The notes: generated by a model not told the origin, from the letters alone. A stretch of 64,000 nucleotides of DNA from Antribacter soli (GCF_021568775.1 NZ_JAKGSG010000046.1:1-64000); one strand, 5' to 3'. Positions 44,148 to 54,092 are shown, numbered from the stretch's first letter. Numbers and translations: made by a program.

Positions 44148-45830
44148 ATGGATGTCATGACCCCCCATGACGAACCGCAGCCCGGCACCGGCCGGCCGGA
44201 GCCGGACGAGCCCCGGCCGGGCGCGGCCCCGGCCGGCGAGCCCGTGCCGGCTCCTGCCGAGAGCGCGGCCGACGCCGCCCCCGCGCAGACCTCCCCCACG
44301 CAACCGCTGGGCCCGGCGACTCCCGACCCGTCGACCGTGACAGAACCGCTGCCCGTCGGCGCCCCCGCCCCCGCGGCGGCGCACGAGCAGGCTCCGGCCT
44401 GGGGCACGCCCGCAGCGGGCGGCTCGGGCGGCCCCGGCGCTCCGACGCCTGGCGCCCCCGGCACGGCCGGCACGCCCGCCGGACCCGCCGCCCCCGGCGG
44501 CTCCGGCACCGACGGCTTCTTCGACCGCATCCGTCGTGGCGGCCTGTTCCGTTCCGACGACCGCTGGGTGGGCGGCGTCGCCGGTGGCTTCGCGGAGCGC
44601 TTCGGCCTCGACCCGCTGCTCGTCCGCGGGCTCCTGGTGCTCAGCTTCTTCCTGACGGGCGTGGGCCTCGTGCTGTACGGCCTCGGCTGGGCGTTGCTGC
44701 CCGAGCGCCGTGACGGGCGCATCCACCTGCAGGAGACGTTCCGCGGACACTTCGACGTCGCGATGGTGGGCGCGGTCGCCGCGTTCCTCATCGGCATCGC
44801 GTGGGGCGGCCCCTGGTCCTGGTGGGACGACTCCGGCGTGGGCTGGCTCGGCACCCTCTTCTGGCTCGCCGCGATCGGCCTCGCCGTCTACCTCGTCGTG
44901 CAGCGCACGGGCCGACGCGGGAGCGTGCCGCCGTCCGGCGCAGCGCCCTCCGGCCCGGTCGCTGCGGGACCGGTCCCGTCGGGTCCGGCGCCGGTCCCCG
45001 GTCCGGTCACGCCCGCCGACGGCTCCGCGCCGTTCACCACCGGTCCGGCCCCGTCCGGCGTCGGATACACGGGTGTCGTGGCGCCCTACCAGCCCGCCCC
45101 CTCCGCGCCGTCCGCGCCGTCGGCTCCGGCCGCGCCCCGCCCGCCCAAAGGGCGCAGCGGCGGGGTAGGCATCGTCTTCGGCCTGATCCTGCTGGCCGGC
45201 GCCCTGCTGCTCCTGCAGGACCGGGTGAGCGACCTGTTCGGCACCGACCTGCCGTTCTGGCCCACCTGGCTCGGCGTGAGCGTCGTGCTCCTCGGGCTCG
45301 GGATCGTGGTCGCGGGGCTCCGGGGCCGTACCGGCGGCGCGCTGACTGCGTGGGCGATCGTCGCGCTCGTGTTCGGCACCCCGTGGCTCGTGTGGGATCA
45401 GGAGGGCGCCGACCTCGCCGAGATGGTGCCCCCGCCGGTCCCGGGCGCCCAGCTCATCACCGACGGGTCCATCTCCGTCGGCTCGATCAGCGAGGCGGAG
45501 GACGGTTTCGAGATCCGCTTCGGCGACCCGGAGATCGACCTGACCGACCTCGACCTCTCCGGCGTGACGCCCGGCGAACCCGTCGTCGTCCCGATCACGA
45601 TGGGTGCGGGTGACGCGAAGATCGTCGTCCCCGAGGGCGTGGCGGTCGAGTCGGACGTCCAGGTCGGCGTGGGCACCGTCCGCTGGGAGGTCGACGACGA
45701 GGACCGGGAGATCACCGACGTCATGGGCTCGTCCATCCACCTCGAGAGCGACGAGGTGACCGACGCCGGAGCCGTGCTCCACCTCACCATCCAGGTGGGC
45801 GCCGGCGACATCACCATCGAGGAGAACTGA
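44148..45830 (+). CDS. PspC and LiaF-like C-terminal domain membrane protein
   Basis: A 560-residue protein. After a Pro/Ala-rich N-terminus of about 125 residues, a PspC domain (DDRWVGGVAGGFAERFGLDP) is followed by about six membrane helices with Pro-rich linkers. The C-terminal about 110 residues contain paired VGSIS and VGAGDITIEEN strands, fitting the LiaF/DUF2154-type beta helix. LiaF proteins inhibit LiaS-type kinases. Its divergent position from the kinase-regulator pair supports such a role, which is inference. ATG 44148 or 44157 could be the start. Confidence 0.82.
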   Translation: MDVMTPHDEPQPGTGRPEPDEPRPGAAPAGEPVPAPAESAADAAPAQTSPTQPLGPATPDPSTVTEPLPVGAPAPAAAHEQAPAWGTPAAGGSGGPGAPTPGAPGTAGTPAGPAAPGGSGTDGFFDRIRRGGLFRSDDRWVGGVAGGFAERFGLDPLLVRGLLVLSFFLTGVGLVLYGLGWALLPERRDGRIHLQETFRGHFDVAMVGAVAAFLIGIAWGGPWSWWDDSGVGWLGTLFWLAAIGLAVYLVVQRTGRRGSVPPSGAAPSGPVAAGPVPSGPAPVPGPVTPADGSAPFTTGPAPSGVGYTGVVAPYQPAPSAPSAPSAPAAPRPPKGRSGGVGIVFGLILLAGALLLLQDRVSDLFGTDLPFWPTWLGVSVVLLGLGIVVAGLRGRTGGALTAWAIVALVFGTPWLVWDQEGADLAEMVPPPVPGAQLITDGSISVGSISEAEDGFEIRFGDPEIDLTDLDLSGVTPGEPVVVPITMGAGDAKIVVPEGVAVESDVQVGVGTVRWEVDDEDREITDVMGSSIHLESDEVTDAGAVLHLTIQVGAGDITIEEN

Positions 45831-46279
45831 TGAGCGACAACCAGCGACCGTTCCCCGGCGCTCCCGACGACCCGGACCGCACCGAGCAGCTTCCGGCGGG
45901 TGCCTCGCAGGAGACGCCGGCCGCACCGCAGGACGAGCCCACGCGGCCGGAGCCCCTGCTCACGGAGCCGGTCGCGGCGGTCGCCGCACCGTCGGCGACG
46001 CAGCCGGTGACGCCCGCCCCCGTGACGCCGGCCCCGGCCCCGGCCCCGGCCCACGCGACCGTCCTGCCAACCGTCCCGCCGGTGACCGAGCCGCGCCGCG
46101 GCCCGCGCGTCGGCGCGGTCGTCTGGGGTCTCGTGGTGGTCGTGCTGGGGATCGGGATCCTCGTCTCGATCGCCGGCTTCCGCATCGACACCGGGCTCGC
46201 GGCGATCCTGGTGCTCGGCGCCGCGGGCCTGGCCCTCGTCGTCGGCTCGCTCGTGACGAGCCTGCGCCGCCGCCCCTGA
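45830..46279 (+). CDS. Small membrane protein of the stress locus
   Basis: A 149-residue protein with a long Pro/Ala/Thr-rich N-terminus (about 95 residues, with TPAPAPAPAH) and two helices (VVWGLVVVVLGIGILVSIAG and LAAILVLGAAGLALVVGSLV). The start overlaps the previous stop (TGATG), so it is translated with the PspC/LiaF-like gene. No family is recognised; a regulatory or accessory role is possible. Confidence 0.75.
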   Translation: MSDNQRPFPGAPDDPDRTEQLPAGASQETPAAPQDEPTRPEPLLTEPVAAVAAPSATQPVTPAPVTPAPAPAPAHATVLPTVPPVTEPRRGPRVGAVVWGLVVVVLGIGILVSIAGFRIDTGLAAILVLGAAGLALVVGSLVTSLRRRP

Positions 46280-46300
46280 CGACCGATCCACCGACGAAAG

Positions 46301-46332
46301 GGCTCCGCCGGGCTCACATGCCCGGCGGAGCC
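46301..46332. terminator. Bidirectional terminator overlapping a coding end
   Basis: GGCTCCGCCGGG (46301-46312) pairs perfectly with CCCGGCGGAGCC (46321-46332), loop of eight. The right arm encodes the last residues of the convergent gene at 46314. Confidence 0.8.
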
Positions 46333-46766
46333 TGGGTCGCGACGGCGAGACGTCGCAGCGCCCCACCGATCAGCACGAACAGGAGCCCGAGCCCGATCAC
46401 CAGGGCAGACATCCCGAACGACACCACGGACGTGAACAGCGACGCCCGCAGGAACGACGCGGTCATCACGACCTGCCGCACCGGGTCGTCCTGCCCGAGC
46501 TCGGCGTACGTCTTGCCGCCGGACGCCTCGAGGGCGTGGTCGTTGATCACCTCGGCCTGCGCATAGGCCGTGAACGGGTCACGCACCGTCTGCCCGGCGA
46601 ACATCGCGGCGTCGTCGGACACGGTGATCTTCTCGGCGGAGAGCTGGGTCGCGACCAGGATCGCCACCACGATGCCGGCGACGACGAGGACCACGCCCGC
46701 GATGATCGAGGTCGTCCCGACGCCCCTGACGCCGCGGACGGGACGGAATGCAACGGTGCTCGACAT
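46314..46766 (-). CDS. Two-helix membrane protein of unknown function
   Basis: A 150-residue protein with two membrane helices (about residues 17-40 and 115-140) bracketing a polar segment that begins TQLSAEKITVSDDAAMFAG and includes EASGGKTYAELGQDDPVRQ. This family is often mislabelled as an aromatic ring-opening dioxygenase; nothing in the sequence supports dioxygenase chemistry. ATG 46766 is chosen because AGGAGG stands seven bases upstream. Confidence 0.75.
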   Translation of the reverse strand: MSSTVAFRPVRGVRGVGTTSIIAGVVLVVAGIVVAILVATQLSAEKITVSDDAAMFAGQTVRDPFTAYAQAEVINDHALEASGGKTYAELGQDDPVRQVVMTASFLRASLFTSVVSFGMSALVIGLGLLFVLIGGALRRLAVATQAPPGM

Positions 46767-46921
46767 GCTGCGCCTCCTGACCGGCCCGCGTTCCTGCGGG
46801 CCTCCTGCTCGCACGCTAGGTCGACCCGGCGTCCGGCGCCTGCGGAACGCCCCGGCGGAACGCTCAGGCCGGCACGACCGACGACCGGGCCCCGGACCGG
46901 CAGAGATGGGAGGATGACGCC

Positions 46922-48100
46922 GTGCGCATCACCCACGTCTCGGACTGCTACCTGCCGATGCTCGGCGGGATCGAGGCTCAGGTGAGCCGCCTCGCCGCAC
47001 AGCAGGTGGCTGCCGGGCACGAGGTCGAGGTGATCACCACGACCCCTGCCGCACCGGGCGGGCACGGTGTCAGCACCGCCGTCGAGAACGGCGTGACCGT
47101 CCACCGGATCGCGGCGCGCATCCCGTTCGGCGCGCCGATCCACCCCCGATCCACGACGCACGTGATGCGCCGCCTCGCCGAGGCGGTGCAGGCGGGGGCC
47201 GCACCCGACGTCGTGCACCTGCACTTCGGGGTCCTCGCGCCGACGGTACAGGCCGCGCTGCGTCCCATCACCCGCCTGGGCCTGCCGACGATGGTCACCG
47301 TGCACAGCGTCTGGGGCGGGACCGAGCGTGCGTTCGGCGCGCTCGACCGGGTGGTTCGGTGGGGCAGCCTGCCGGTGCTGTGGTCCGCGGTGAGCGAGCT
47401 GACGGCGGCGCCCCTGCGCCGGGTCGTGGGCGACCGCGGCGGGGTCGTGGTCGTGCCGAACGGCCTCGACCTCGACGCCTGGCGCGTCCCCCGGACGGAA
47501 CGGGCAGGCCGAGCGGAGGGCGCGGCGGTCCACGTGGTCTCGGCGGCGCGCTTCGCGCCGCGCAAGCGCATGCTCCACCTGCTCGACGCCGTGTCCGACG
47601 CCGTGTCCGACGTCGGCGCGCGCCACGGTTCCTCGGCCCTCTTCGTGACCCTGGTCGGCGAGGGGCTGGAGCTCTCGCGGGCGCGCCGCATCGTGGCGGA
47701 GCGCGGGCTGCAGGACGTCGTGGCACTGCCGGGGCGCCTGACCCCGACCGAGCTCAAGCGGCTCTACGCCCGGGCGGACGTGTTCGTGGCGCCCGCCGTG
47801 CAGGAGGCGTTCGGGATCGCGGCGCTCGAGGCGCAGGCGGCCGGGCTCACCGTGGTGACGCGGGCCAGGTCCGGCGTCGCGGAGCGGCTGACCGACGGCG
47901 TCGACGGGCTCGTCGCGACGTCCGACGCCGGGATCGCCGACGCGCTCGTCCGGCTCGCGACCGAGGACGGCCTGCTGGACCGGCTGCTCGCCGCCGCGAG
48001 CGGGCCCGCGGCGGCGTCCGACTGGTCGCACGTGCTGGCGGCGACCGAGAAGGCGTACGAGCGCGCCGCGGCGCTGGTGGCGCCGCGGCAGTCGCCGTGA
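46922..48100 (+). CDS. GT4 family glycosyltransferase
   Basis: A 392-residue GT-B enzyme. The N-terminal domain begins ITHVSDCYLPMLGGIEAQVSRLA and has VVHLHFGVLAP and TVHSVWGG. The C-terminal domain has VPNGLDLDAW, VSAARFAPRKRMLHLL, VGEGLE, the nucleotide-sugar motif VFVAPAVQEAFGIAALEAQAAG (quoted in part as EAFGIAALEAQAAG). It resembles PimB-like mannosyltransferases. Acceptor unknown. GTG 46922 is preceded by GGGAGG. It is convergent with the GH51 gene, four bases apart. Confidence 0.88.
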   Translation: MRITHVSDCYLPMLGGIEAQVSRLAAQQVAAGHEVEVITTTPAAPGGHGVSTAVENGVTVHRIAARIPFGAPIHPRSTTHVMRRLAEAVQAGAAPDVVHLHFGVLAPTVQAALRPITRLGLPTMVTVHSVWGGTERAFGALDRVVRWGSLPVLWSAVSELTAAPLRRVVGDRGGVVVVPNGLDLDAWRVPRTERAGRAEGAAVHVVSAARFAPRKRMLHLLDAVSDAVSDVGARHGSSALFVTLVGEGLELSRARRIVAERGLQDVVALPGRLTPTELKRLYARADVFVAPAVQEAFGIAALEAQAAGLTVVTRARSGVAERLTDGVDGLVATSDAGIADALVRLATEDGLLDRLLAAASGPAAASDWSHVLAATEKAYERAAALVAPRQSP

Positions 48101-48104
48101 GCGG

Positions 48105-49634
48105 TCAGGCCAGCTGGACGTCCAGCACCACGAACGCGCCCGGCGGCACGGTGAGGGTCAGGCTGGCGCCCGACGTCTCGAACGCGTGGAAGTCGCGGGG
48201 CTCGACCGCCGTCGGCGCGTCGAACGTGTTGTGGTCCGCGACGTCGTCGCTCGCGAGGACCTGCCCGGTGACGGACGTGACGGCCCTGCCGCGCAGGTCG
48301 AGCTCCACGCGGGCGGGCGCGTCGGGGTCCAGGTTGGTCACCGACACGGTCGCCCGGCCGTCCTTGACCGACGCCGACGCGGAGACCGTGGGGATGTCGG
48401 ACCCGTCGACCTCGCGGACGGCCTGCTCGCCGCGCGGCCGGACCGCGAGCGCCTGCGCGTCGTGGTGCCCGCGGTTCATCGCGAAGACGTGGAACGTCGG
48501 GGTGAGGACGAGGCGGTCCTCGTCGGTCAGGACCATGGCCTGCAGCACGTTGACGGTCTGGGCGATGTTCGCCAGGCGCAGCCGGTCGGCGTGGTCGTGG
48601 AAGGCGTCGAAGTGGACGGCCGCGACGAGCGCGTCCCGCATGGCGTTCTGCTGGTACAGGAAGCCGGGGTTGGTGCCGGGCTCGACGTCCCACCAGGTGC
48701 CCCACTCGTCGAGCGCGAGGCCGATCTTCTTGGTCGGGTCGTAGGCGTCCATGACGGCGGCGTGCCCGGCGATGTACCGGCGGACGCGCAGGGCGCGGCT
48801 CATCGTCGTCCAGTACTCGTCGCGCGTGAACCGGGTGGCCGACCCCTTCTCCGACCACACCCCGCCGAACGTGTAGTAGTGGAACGACACCGCCTGGTAG
48901 AGCTCCCGCGGGGCCGGGTCGCCGAGGCGGCTCGTGATCTCCCGCATCAGGGTGGCGGTCCAGTGGTAGTCGTCGTCCGCGGCTCCCGCCGCGATGCGGT
49001 ACAGCTGGTTGTCGCCGTGGTTGCGCGCATAGGTCGCGTGCTGGCGGGCCAGGGGCGCGAACTGCTCCACGCGAAGGTTGCCGCCGCAGCCCCAGGGCTC
49101 GTTCCCGACGCCCCAGAAGCGCACCTTCCACGGCTCGTCGCGGCCGTTCTCCCGGCGCAGCCGCGCCATCGGGGAGTCGCCGTCGCGGGTCAGGTACTCG
49201 ACCCACTCGCTCGTCTCGTGCACCGATCCGGAGCCGACGTTCGAGGACACGTACGGCTCGGTGCCGAGCAGCTCGCACAGCGCCATGAACTCGTGGGTGC
49301 CGAAGTGGTTGTTCTCCTCGACGTCGCCCCAGTGGGTGTTCACCATGCGCGGCCGCTCGTCGCGGGGGCCGATGCCGTCGGTCCAGTGGTACTCGTCGGC
49401 GAAGCAGCCGCCGGGCCAGCGCAGGTTGGGGATGCTGAGCTTGCGCAGCGCCTCGACGACGTCGCGGCGGATGCCGCCCTCGTTCGGGACCGAAGAGTCC
49501 TCGCCGACCCAGAACCCGCCGTAGATGCACCGGCCCAGGTGCTCGGCGAAGTGGCCGTACAGGTGGCGGGAGATCACGGGGCCGGGAAGGTCCAGGTCGA
49601 TCACGGCGGAGAGGGCGGCGGTGCCGTCGGTCAT
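48105..49634 (-). CDS. GH51 alpha-L-arabinofuranosidase
   Basis: A 509-residue cytoplasmic enzyme, without signal peptide, that releases arabinose from arabino-oligosaccharides. A (beta/alpha)8 barrel contains [29 protein letters not shown], the acid/base Glu in [12 protein letters not shown] and the nucleophile Glu in ALDEWGTWW. The C-terminal about 120 residues form the beta domain. ATG 49634 follows GAGGAG. A LacI-type operator lies 36 bases upstream. Together with the GH43 enzyme, it implies use of arabinose-bearing plant polymers. Confidence 0.93.
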   Translation of the reverse strand: MTDGTAALSAVIDLDLPGPVISRHLYGHFAEHLGRCIYGGFWVGEDSSVPNEGGIRRDVVEALRKLSIPNLRWPGGCFADEYHWTDGIGPRDERPRMVNTHWGDVEENNHFGTHEFMALCELLGTEPYVSSNVGSGSVHETSEWVEYLTRDGDSPMARLRRENGRDEPWKVRFWGVGNEPWGCGGNLRVEQFAPLARQHATYARNHGDNQLYRIAAGAADDDYHWTATLMREITSRLGDPAPRELYQAVSFHYYTFGGVWSEKGSATRFTRDEYWTTMSRALRVRRYIAGHAAVMDAYDPTKKIGLALDEWGTWWDVEPGTNPGFLYQQNAMRDALVAAVHFDAFHDHADRLRLANIAQTVNVLQAMVLTDEDRLVLTPTFHVFAMNRGHHDAQALAVRPRGEQAVREVDGSDIPTVSASASVKDGRATVSVTNLDPDAPARVELDLRGRAVTSVTGQVLASDDVADHNTFDAPTAVEPRDFHAFETSGASLTLTVPPGAFVVLDVQLA

Positions 49635-49669
49635 GACGTCGACTCCTCGTCGGTGAGGTAGGTGTTCCT

Positions 49670-49683
49670 TGTGAGCGCTCACA
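49670..49683. promoter_or_regulatory. LacI-family operator before the arabinofuranosidase gene
   Basis: TGTGAGCGCTCACA is a perfect 14-base palindrome with central CG, close in form to the CebR/CelR operators of actinobacteria (TGGGAGCGCTCCCA). On the minus strand a TACTGT -10 box (complement of 49693-49698) ends about ten bases before it, so a bound repressor would block initiation. No LacI gene is in the window. Confidence 0.75.
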
Positions 49684-49798
49684 CTGCGCACGACAGTATT
49701 GCCCACGACCGGTCCGCCAGGCGACACGCGTCCGGCGCGCGGGGCAGCATCACACGCATCAAGAGACACCATCGGACATCGATGCCTAGGATCGCACG

Positions 49799-50377
49799 AT
49801 GCCCACCCTTTCCCTCGGACGGACGACGACCGAGCTCCTGCCCCACCGCCGAGCCGTCGCCGTCGCCGTCGGGCCGGCTGTCGCCTGGGCTGTGTGGGCG
49901 AGCGGGCCCGGTGCGCTCACGCCGGCCCTCGTCGTGCTCGCGGCGGCCGGCGCGGCCCTGTGGGTGATCGACGCCCGGACCCACCGGCTCCCGGACGCGA
50001 TCACCGCGCCGGCGACGACCCTGACCGCCGCGCTCCTCCTGCTCGCCGCCGCGGCGACCGGCGACTGGGCGGCGGCCGGGCGCGCGGCGCTCGGCGGGGC
50101 CGGCCTGCTCGCGGCCTACCTCCTGCTGCACCTGATGAACCGCCGCGGCCTCGGGCTCGGTGACGTCAAGCTCGCCGCCTCGCTGGGCGCCGTCGCGGCC
50201 TGGTCCGGGTGGGACGCGCTCATGCTCGCGGCGGCCGCGCCGTTCCTGCTCGGCGGGCTCGTCGCGCTCGCCCTGATCGCGGCCCGCCGGGCAGGCCGCG
50301 ACACCGCGATCCCGTTCGGCCCGTTCATGCTCGCCGGTACGGGCCTGGCGCTGACGCTGGCCCGGCTCGGCGCCTGA
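49799..50377 (+). CDS. A24-family prepilin peptidase-like membrane protease
   Basis: A 192-residue membrane protein with about six helices. Its two catalytic Asp motifs are DARTHRLPD (residues about 59-67) and [10 protein letters not shown] (GxGD, near residue 120). It lacks the N-terminal methylase domain of full PilD. No pilin or tad genes are near, so the substrate is unknown. The start follows TAGGAT (49787-49792) by six bases, a leaderless start. Confidence 0.85.
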   Translation: MPTLSLGRTTTELLPHRRAVAVAVGPAVAWAVWASGPGALTPALVVLAAAGAALWVIDARTHRLPDAITAPATTLTAALLLLAAAATGDWAAAGRAALGGAGLLAAYLLLHLMNRRGLGLGDVKLAASLGAVAAWSGWDALMLAAAAPFLLGGLVALALIAARRAGRDTAIPFGPFMLAGTGLALTLARLGA

Positions 50378-50395
50378 GGGCCCGGGCGGCGGCCC

Positions 50396-50471
50396 GGCGA
50401 ACGCGCGAGACCACCTCCAGGTCGCTCAAGGTGCCGCAAGGGCTACCTGGGGGCGGTCTCGCGCGTTCGCC
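50396..50471. repeat. Long 27-base inverted repeat between convergent genes
   Basis: The arms 50396-50422 and 50445-50471 match at 25 of 27 positions (starting GGCGAACGCGCGAGACC), with a 22-base loop. It could end transcription of the A24 gene. It is longer than usual for a terminator and may be a mobile or repeated palindromic element. Confidence 0.65.
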
Positions 50472-50493
50472 GCACTCCGGCCTCGGGAGAGAT

Positions 50494-50530
50494 GCCGGAG
50501 CCCGCCTCCCTCAGGAAGGCGGGCTCCGGC
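50494..50530. terminator. guaA terminator
   Basis: GCCGGAGCCCGCCT (50494-50507) pairs perfectly with AGGCGGGCTCCGGC (50517-50530), loop of nine. It lies 19 bases after the guaA stop on the minus strand. Confidence 0.8.
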
Positions 50531-50548
50531 GTCGTGCACCCGAGGGTG

Positions 50549-52159
50549 CTACTCCCACTCGATGGTGCCCGGCGGCTTGCTCGTGACGTCGAGGACGACG
50601 CGGTTCACGTCGCGCACCTCGTTGGTGATGCGCGTGGAGATCACGGACAGCACGTCGTAGGGCAGGCGCGTCCAGTCCGCCGTCATGGCGTCCTCGGACG
50701 AGACCGGGCGAAGGACGATCGGGTGACCGTAGGTGCGGCCGTCGCCCTGCACGCCGACGCTCCGTACGTCCGCGAGGAGCACGACCGGGCACTGCCAGAT
50801 CTCGCGGTCCAGCCCTGCCTTCGTGAGCTCCTCGCGGGCGATCGCGTCAGCCTGGCGCAGGATCTCGAGGCGCTCGCCCGTCACCTCGCCGACGATGCGG
50901 ATGCCCAGGCCCGGGCCGGGGAACGGCTGACGCCAGACGATCGGCTCCGGGACGCCGAGCTCCAGGCCGACGGCGCGCACCTCGTCCTTGAAGAGGGTGC
51001 GCAGCGGCTCGACGAGGGAGAACTGCAGGTCGTCCGGCAGCCCGCCGACGTTGTGGTGCGACTTGATGTTCGCCGCGCCCTCACCGCCGCCCGACTCCAC
51101 GACGTCCGGGTACAGCGTTCCCTGCACGAGGAACTTGACCTCCTCGCCGTGCTCGCCCGCCTCGGCGACGATGTCGCGCGCAGCGTCCTCGAACACGCGG
51201 ATGAACTCGCGACCGATGATCTTGCGCTTCGTCTCCGGGTCGCTGTGGCCGGCGAGGGCCTGGAGGAACCGCTCACGCTCGTCGCGCACGACGAGGCGGA
51301 CGCCGGTGGCGGCGACGAAGTCGCGCTCGACCTGCTCCGCCTCGCCCGCGCGCAGGAGGCCGTGGTCGACGAAGACGCAGGTCAGCTGGTCGCCCACGGC
51401 GGCCTGGACGAGGGCCGCCGCCACCGAGGAGTCCACGCCCCCGGACAGGCCGCAGACGACGCGGGCCTTGCCCACCTGCGCACGGATCGCCTCGACCTGC
51501 TCGGCGATGACGTTGCCGGGCGTCCAGTCGGGGGCGAGCCCGGCGCCGTCGTACAGGAAATGCTCCAGGACCGTCTGGCCGTGCGCGGAGTGCTTCACCT
51601 CGGGGTGCCACTGCACGCCGTAGAGGCGGCGCCCCTTGTCCTCGAACGCCGCGACCGGCGAGCCGGCGGACGTCGCAAGCACCTCGAAGCCCTCCGGGGC
51701 GCGGTGCACCGCGTCACCGTGGCTCATCCACGTGGTCTGGTGGTCGGGCGTGTCCGCGAGCAGGACGCCCGCAGCGCACACCTCGACCTCGGTGCCGCCG
51801 TACTCGCGCAGGCCGGTCTGGGCCACCTCGCCGCCGAGCGCACGCGCCATCGCCTGGAAGCCGTAGCAGATGCCCAGGACCGGCACGCCCGCGTCGAACA
51901 GCTTCGGGTCCACGAACGGCGCACCGGCCGCGTACACCGACGACGGCCCGCCCGACAGGATGATCGCCGCCGGGTCCTTCTCGAGCATCTGCTCGACGGA
52001 CCACGTGTGCGGCACGATCTCCGAGTAGACCTTCGCCTCGCGCACGCGGCGGGCGATCAGCTGCGCGTACTGCGCGCCGAAGTCGACGACCAGGACGGGC
52101 CGGTGCTGCTGGGGCGTGGAGACCGGGACACTGGGGGTGGCGGTGGCGGGTGACGTCAC
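50549..52159 (-). CDS. guaA: GMP synthase (glutamine-hydrolysing)
   Basis: GuaA converts XMP to GMP using glutamine and ATP. The 536 residues have the class I amidotransferase domain first: [16 protein letters not shown], catalytic Cys in LGICYGFQ, and His/Glu in VQWHPEV. The ATP-pyrophosphatase domain has the P-loop [12 protein letters not shown] and the C-terminal dimer domain ends [14 protein letters not shown] 52159 follows TAGACT by six bases, a leaderless start. The DUF3817 gene, a usual guaA neighbour in actinobacteria, is present nearby (55976) but separated by the ABC pair. Confidence 0.95.
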   Translation of the reverse strand: MTSPATATPSVPVSTPQQHRPVLVVDFGAQYAQLIARRVREAKVYSEIVPHTWSVEQMLEKDPAAIILSGGPSSVYAAGAPFVDPKLFDAGVPVLGICYGFQAMARALGGEVAQTGLREYGGTEVEVCAAGVLLADTPDHQTTWMSHGDAVHRAPEGFEVLATSAGSPVAAFEDKGRRLYGVQWHPEVKHSAHGQTVLEHFLYDGAGLAPDWTPGNVIAEQVEAIRAQVGKARVVCGLSGGVDSSVAAALVQAAVGDQLTCVFVDHGLLRAGEAEQVERDFVAATGVRLVVRDERERFLQALAGHSDPETKRKIIGREFIRVFEDAARDIVAEAGEHGEEVKFLVQGTLYPDVVESGGGEGAANIKSHHNVGGLPDDLQFSLVEPLRTLFKDEVRAVGLELGVPEPIVWRQPFPGPGLGIRIVGEVTGERLEILRQADAIAREELTKAGLDREIWQCPVVLLADVRSVGVQGDGRTYGHPIVLRPVSSEDAMTADWTRLPYDVLSVISTRITNEVRDVNRVVLDVTSKPPGTIEWE

Positions 52160-52246
52160 GCCCCAAGTCTAGGTGCCCGACGCCGGGTGGTCGTCCCCGT
52201 CCGGCCCGGTGCCGCGGGTGCGACGCGCCACAGCATGACCCTGCAC

Positions 52247-52272
52247 GTGGCCCGGGCCGTGCCCCGGGCCAC
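52247..52272. terminator. Hairpin between the ABC operon and guaA
   Basis: GTGGCCCGGG (52247-52256) pairs perfectly with CCCGGGCCAC (52263-52272), loop of six. It follows the ABC operon on the minus strand. The rest of 52160-52328 contains the guaA promoter. Confidence 0.55.
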
Positions 52273-52328
52273 GCGCTGGTGGTGCCGGCCCCGCGGTCGC
52301 GCCCGTGCGCGCGCCGCGGAGCCGGCGG

Positions 52329-54092
52329 CTATTCGTGCTGCCAGCTGTGCCACAGGCGGGCATAGTCCCCGCCCGCGGCGACGAGCTCCTCGTGCGGGCC
52401 GATCTCCGTGATCCGGCCGCCGTCCACGACGGCGACCCGGTCCGCGTCGTGGGCCGTGTGCAGGCGGTGCGCGATCGCCACGACCGTGCGCCCCTCCAGG
52501 ACCGCGTTGAGCGACCGCTCGAGGTGCCGGGCAGCCCGGGGGTCCAGCAACGAGGTGGCCTCGTCGAGGACCAGCGTGTGCGGGTCGAGCAGCACGAGCC
52601 GCGCGAGCGCGACCTGCTGCGCCTGCGCCGCGGTGAGCGGGTGCCCGCCCGAGCCGACCTCGGTGGCCAGCCCGTCCGGCAGCGCCTCCGCCCACTCGTG
52701 CGCGTCGACCGCCCGGAGGGCTGCCAGCAGCTCCTCCTCGGTGGCGCCGACCCGCGCGAGCCGGAGGTTGTCCGCGAGCGTGCCGACGAAGACGTGGTGC
52801 TCCTGCGTCACGAGCGCGACATGGCCACGCAGGTCCTCGAGCGGCAGCTCGACGAGCGGCACGCCGCCCACCGTGACGGACCCGCCGGTGGTCGGGTGGA
52901 TGCCCGCGAGCATCCGCCCGAGCGTCGACTTGCCCGCGCCGGACGGGCCCACGACGGCCAGCCGCTCCCCCACCCGCAGGTCGAGGTCGATGCCGTGCAG
53001 CACGTCGTGGCCCTCGCGGTACGCGTACCGGACGCCGCGGGCGACCACGCGCTCGTCCTCGGGACGCTCCGTCCCGGCCTGCCGGTCAGGCTCGACCAGG
53101 CCGACGCCGATCACGCGCGCGAGCGCCACGCCGGCGACCTGCAGCTCGTCGAGCCAGAAGATCAGGTCGAACACCGGCCCGCCCATCTGGTAGGCGAAGG
53201 CGGCGACCGTCGTCACCGCGCCGATCGTCGTGTGACCGTTCGCCAGGAGCCAGCCGCCCCACAGGAGCACGGCGACCGGCGCGATCGAGAGGGCCCCGTC
53301 GAGCGACGGGATGAGCCGGTTGCGCAGGCCCAGGGTGTACGTCTCCGCCGCGAACGCCTCCCGCAGGTCGTCGTTCACCCGGCGCCGGATCCGCGCACCG
53401 AGGTGCAGCGCGTCCGCCGTCCGGGCGCCCTCGACCGCCTCGGTGATGGTGCCGTTCAGCGTCGCGTACGCGGCTGACTCCCGCAGGTACCCGGCCGTCG
53501 CGCGCTTGAGGTACCAGCGGGCGGCCACCACGATGACCGGCACGCCCACGAGGAGGCCGAGCGCCACGAGCGGGTCGGCGAAGAACGACGCCACGAGCGT
53601 CATGCCGAGCGTGACGACGCACCAGAGCACGCGCGGTACGCCCATCCGGATGGCGTTCTGCAGCTTGTTCACATCGTTGGTGGTGCGCGCCACGAGGTCG
53701 CCCGTGCCCGCCCGCTCGACCGTCGACAGCGGGAGCCGCGTCACCGTGCTCATGAACTCCTCGCGCAGATCGGCAAACACCATCTCGCCGAACACGAGCG
53801 AGTAGCGCTGCGCGAACCGCGTCACGACCGCCTGCACGACCACCGCACCCACCAGCACCAGCGCGAGCATGTTGATGTGCGAGACCGTGGTGCCGTGCTG
53901 CACGTCGTCCACGATGCGGCCGAGCAGGAACGGGCCGGCGAGGCCGGCCACGGCCGCGAGGGTGTGCGCGCCGGCGACCCGGACCAGGTCGCTGCGGTGC
54001 TTGCGGAACAGCACGCCGACGGCGCGGTTGACCTCGGTCCGGTCGGCGATGGGCAGCTTGCCCGACGCCGGCGCCGGTGTCGTCGTGCTCAT
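52329..54092 (-). CDS. ABC exporter half-transporter with intact Walker motifs but altered signature
   Basis: A 587-residue protein with six helices (about 35-325) and a nucleotide-binding domain. Walker A is VVGPSGAGKSTLG, the Q-loop VTQEH, Walker B TLVLDEATSLLD with catalytic Glu, and the H-loop AIAHRL. The signature, normally LSGGQ, is LTAAQ in GHPLTAAQAQQVALARL. It therefore supplies the ATP-binding part of the working site; its partner supplies the signature. It overlaps the partner gene by ATGA. Substrate unknown; drug, lipid or peptide export is possible. Confidence 0.92.
   Translation of the reverse strand: MSTTTPAPASGKLPIADRTEVNRAVGVLFRKHRSDLVRVAGAHTLAAVAGLAGPFLLGRIVDDVQHGTTVSHINMLALVLVGAVVVQAVVTRFAQRYSLVFGEMVFADLREEFMSTVTRLPLSTVERAGTGDLVARTTNDVNKLQNAIRMGVPRVLWCVVTLGMTLVASFFADPLVALGLLVGVPVIVVAARWYLKRATAGYLRESAAYATLNGTITEAVEGARTADALHLGARIRRRVNDDLREAFAAETYTLGLRNRLIPSLDGALSIAPVAVLLWGGWLLANGHTTIGAVTTVAAFAYQMGGPVFDLIFWLDELQVAGVALARVIGVGLVEPDRQAGTERPEDERVVARGVRYAYREGHDVLHGIDLDLRVGERLAVVGPSGAGKSTLGRMLAGIHPTTGGSVTVGGVPLVELPLEDLRGHVALVTQEHHVFVGTLADNLRLARVGATEEELLAALRAVDAHEWAEALPDGLATEVGSGGHPLTAAQAQQVALARLVLLDPHTLVLDEATSLLDPRAARHLERSLNAVLEGRTVVAIAHRLHTAHDADRVAVVDGGRITEIGPHEELVAAGGDYARLWHSWQHE

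Noticed and set aside
46314-46766. Label of aromatic ring-opening dioxygenase LigA
   Set aside because: The protein is two membrane helices with a short polar part; no metal ligands or dioxygenase fold are visible.
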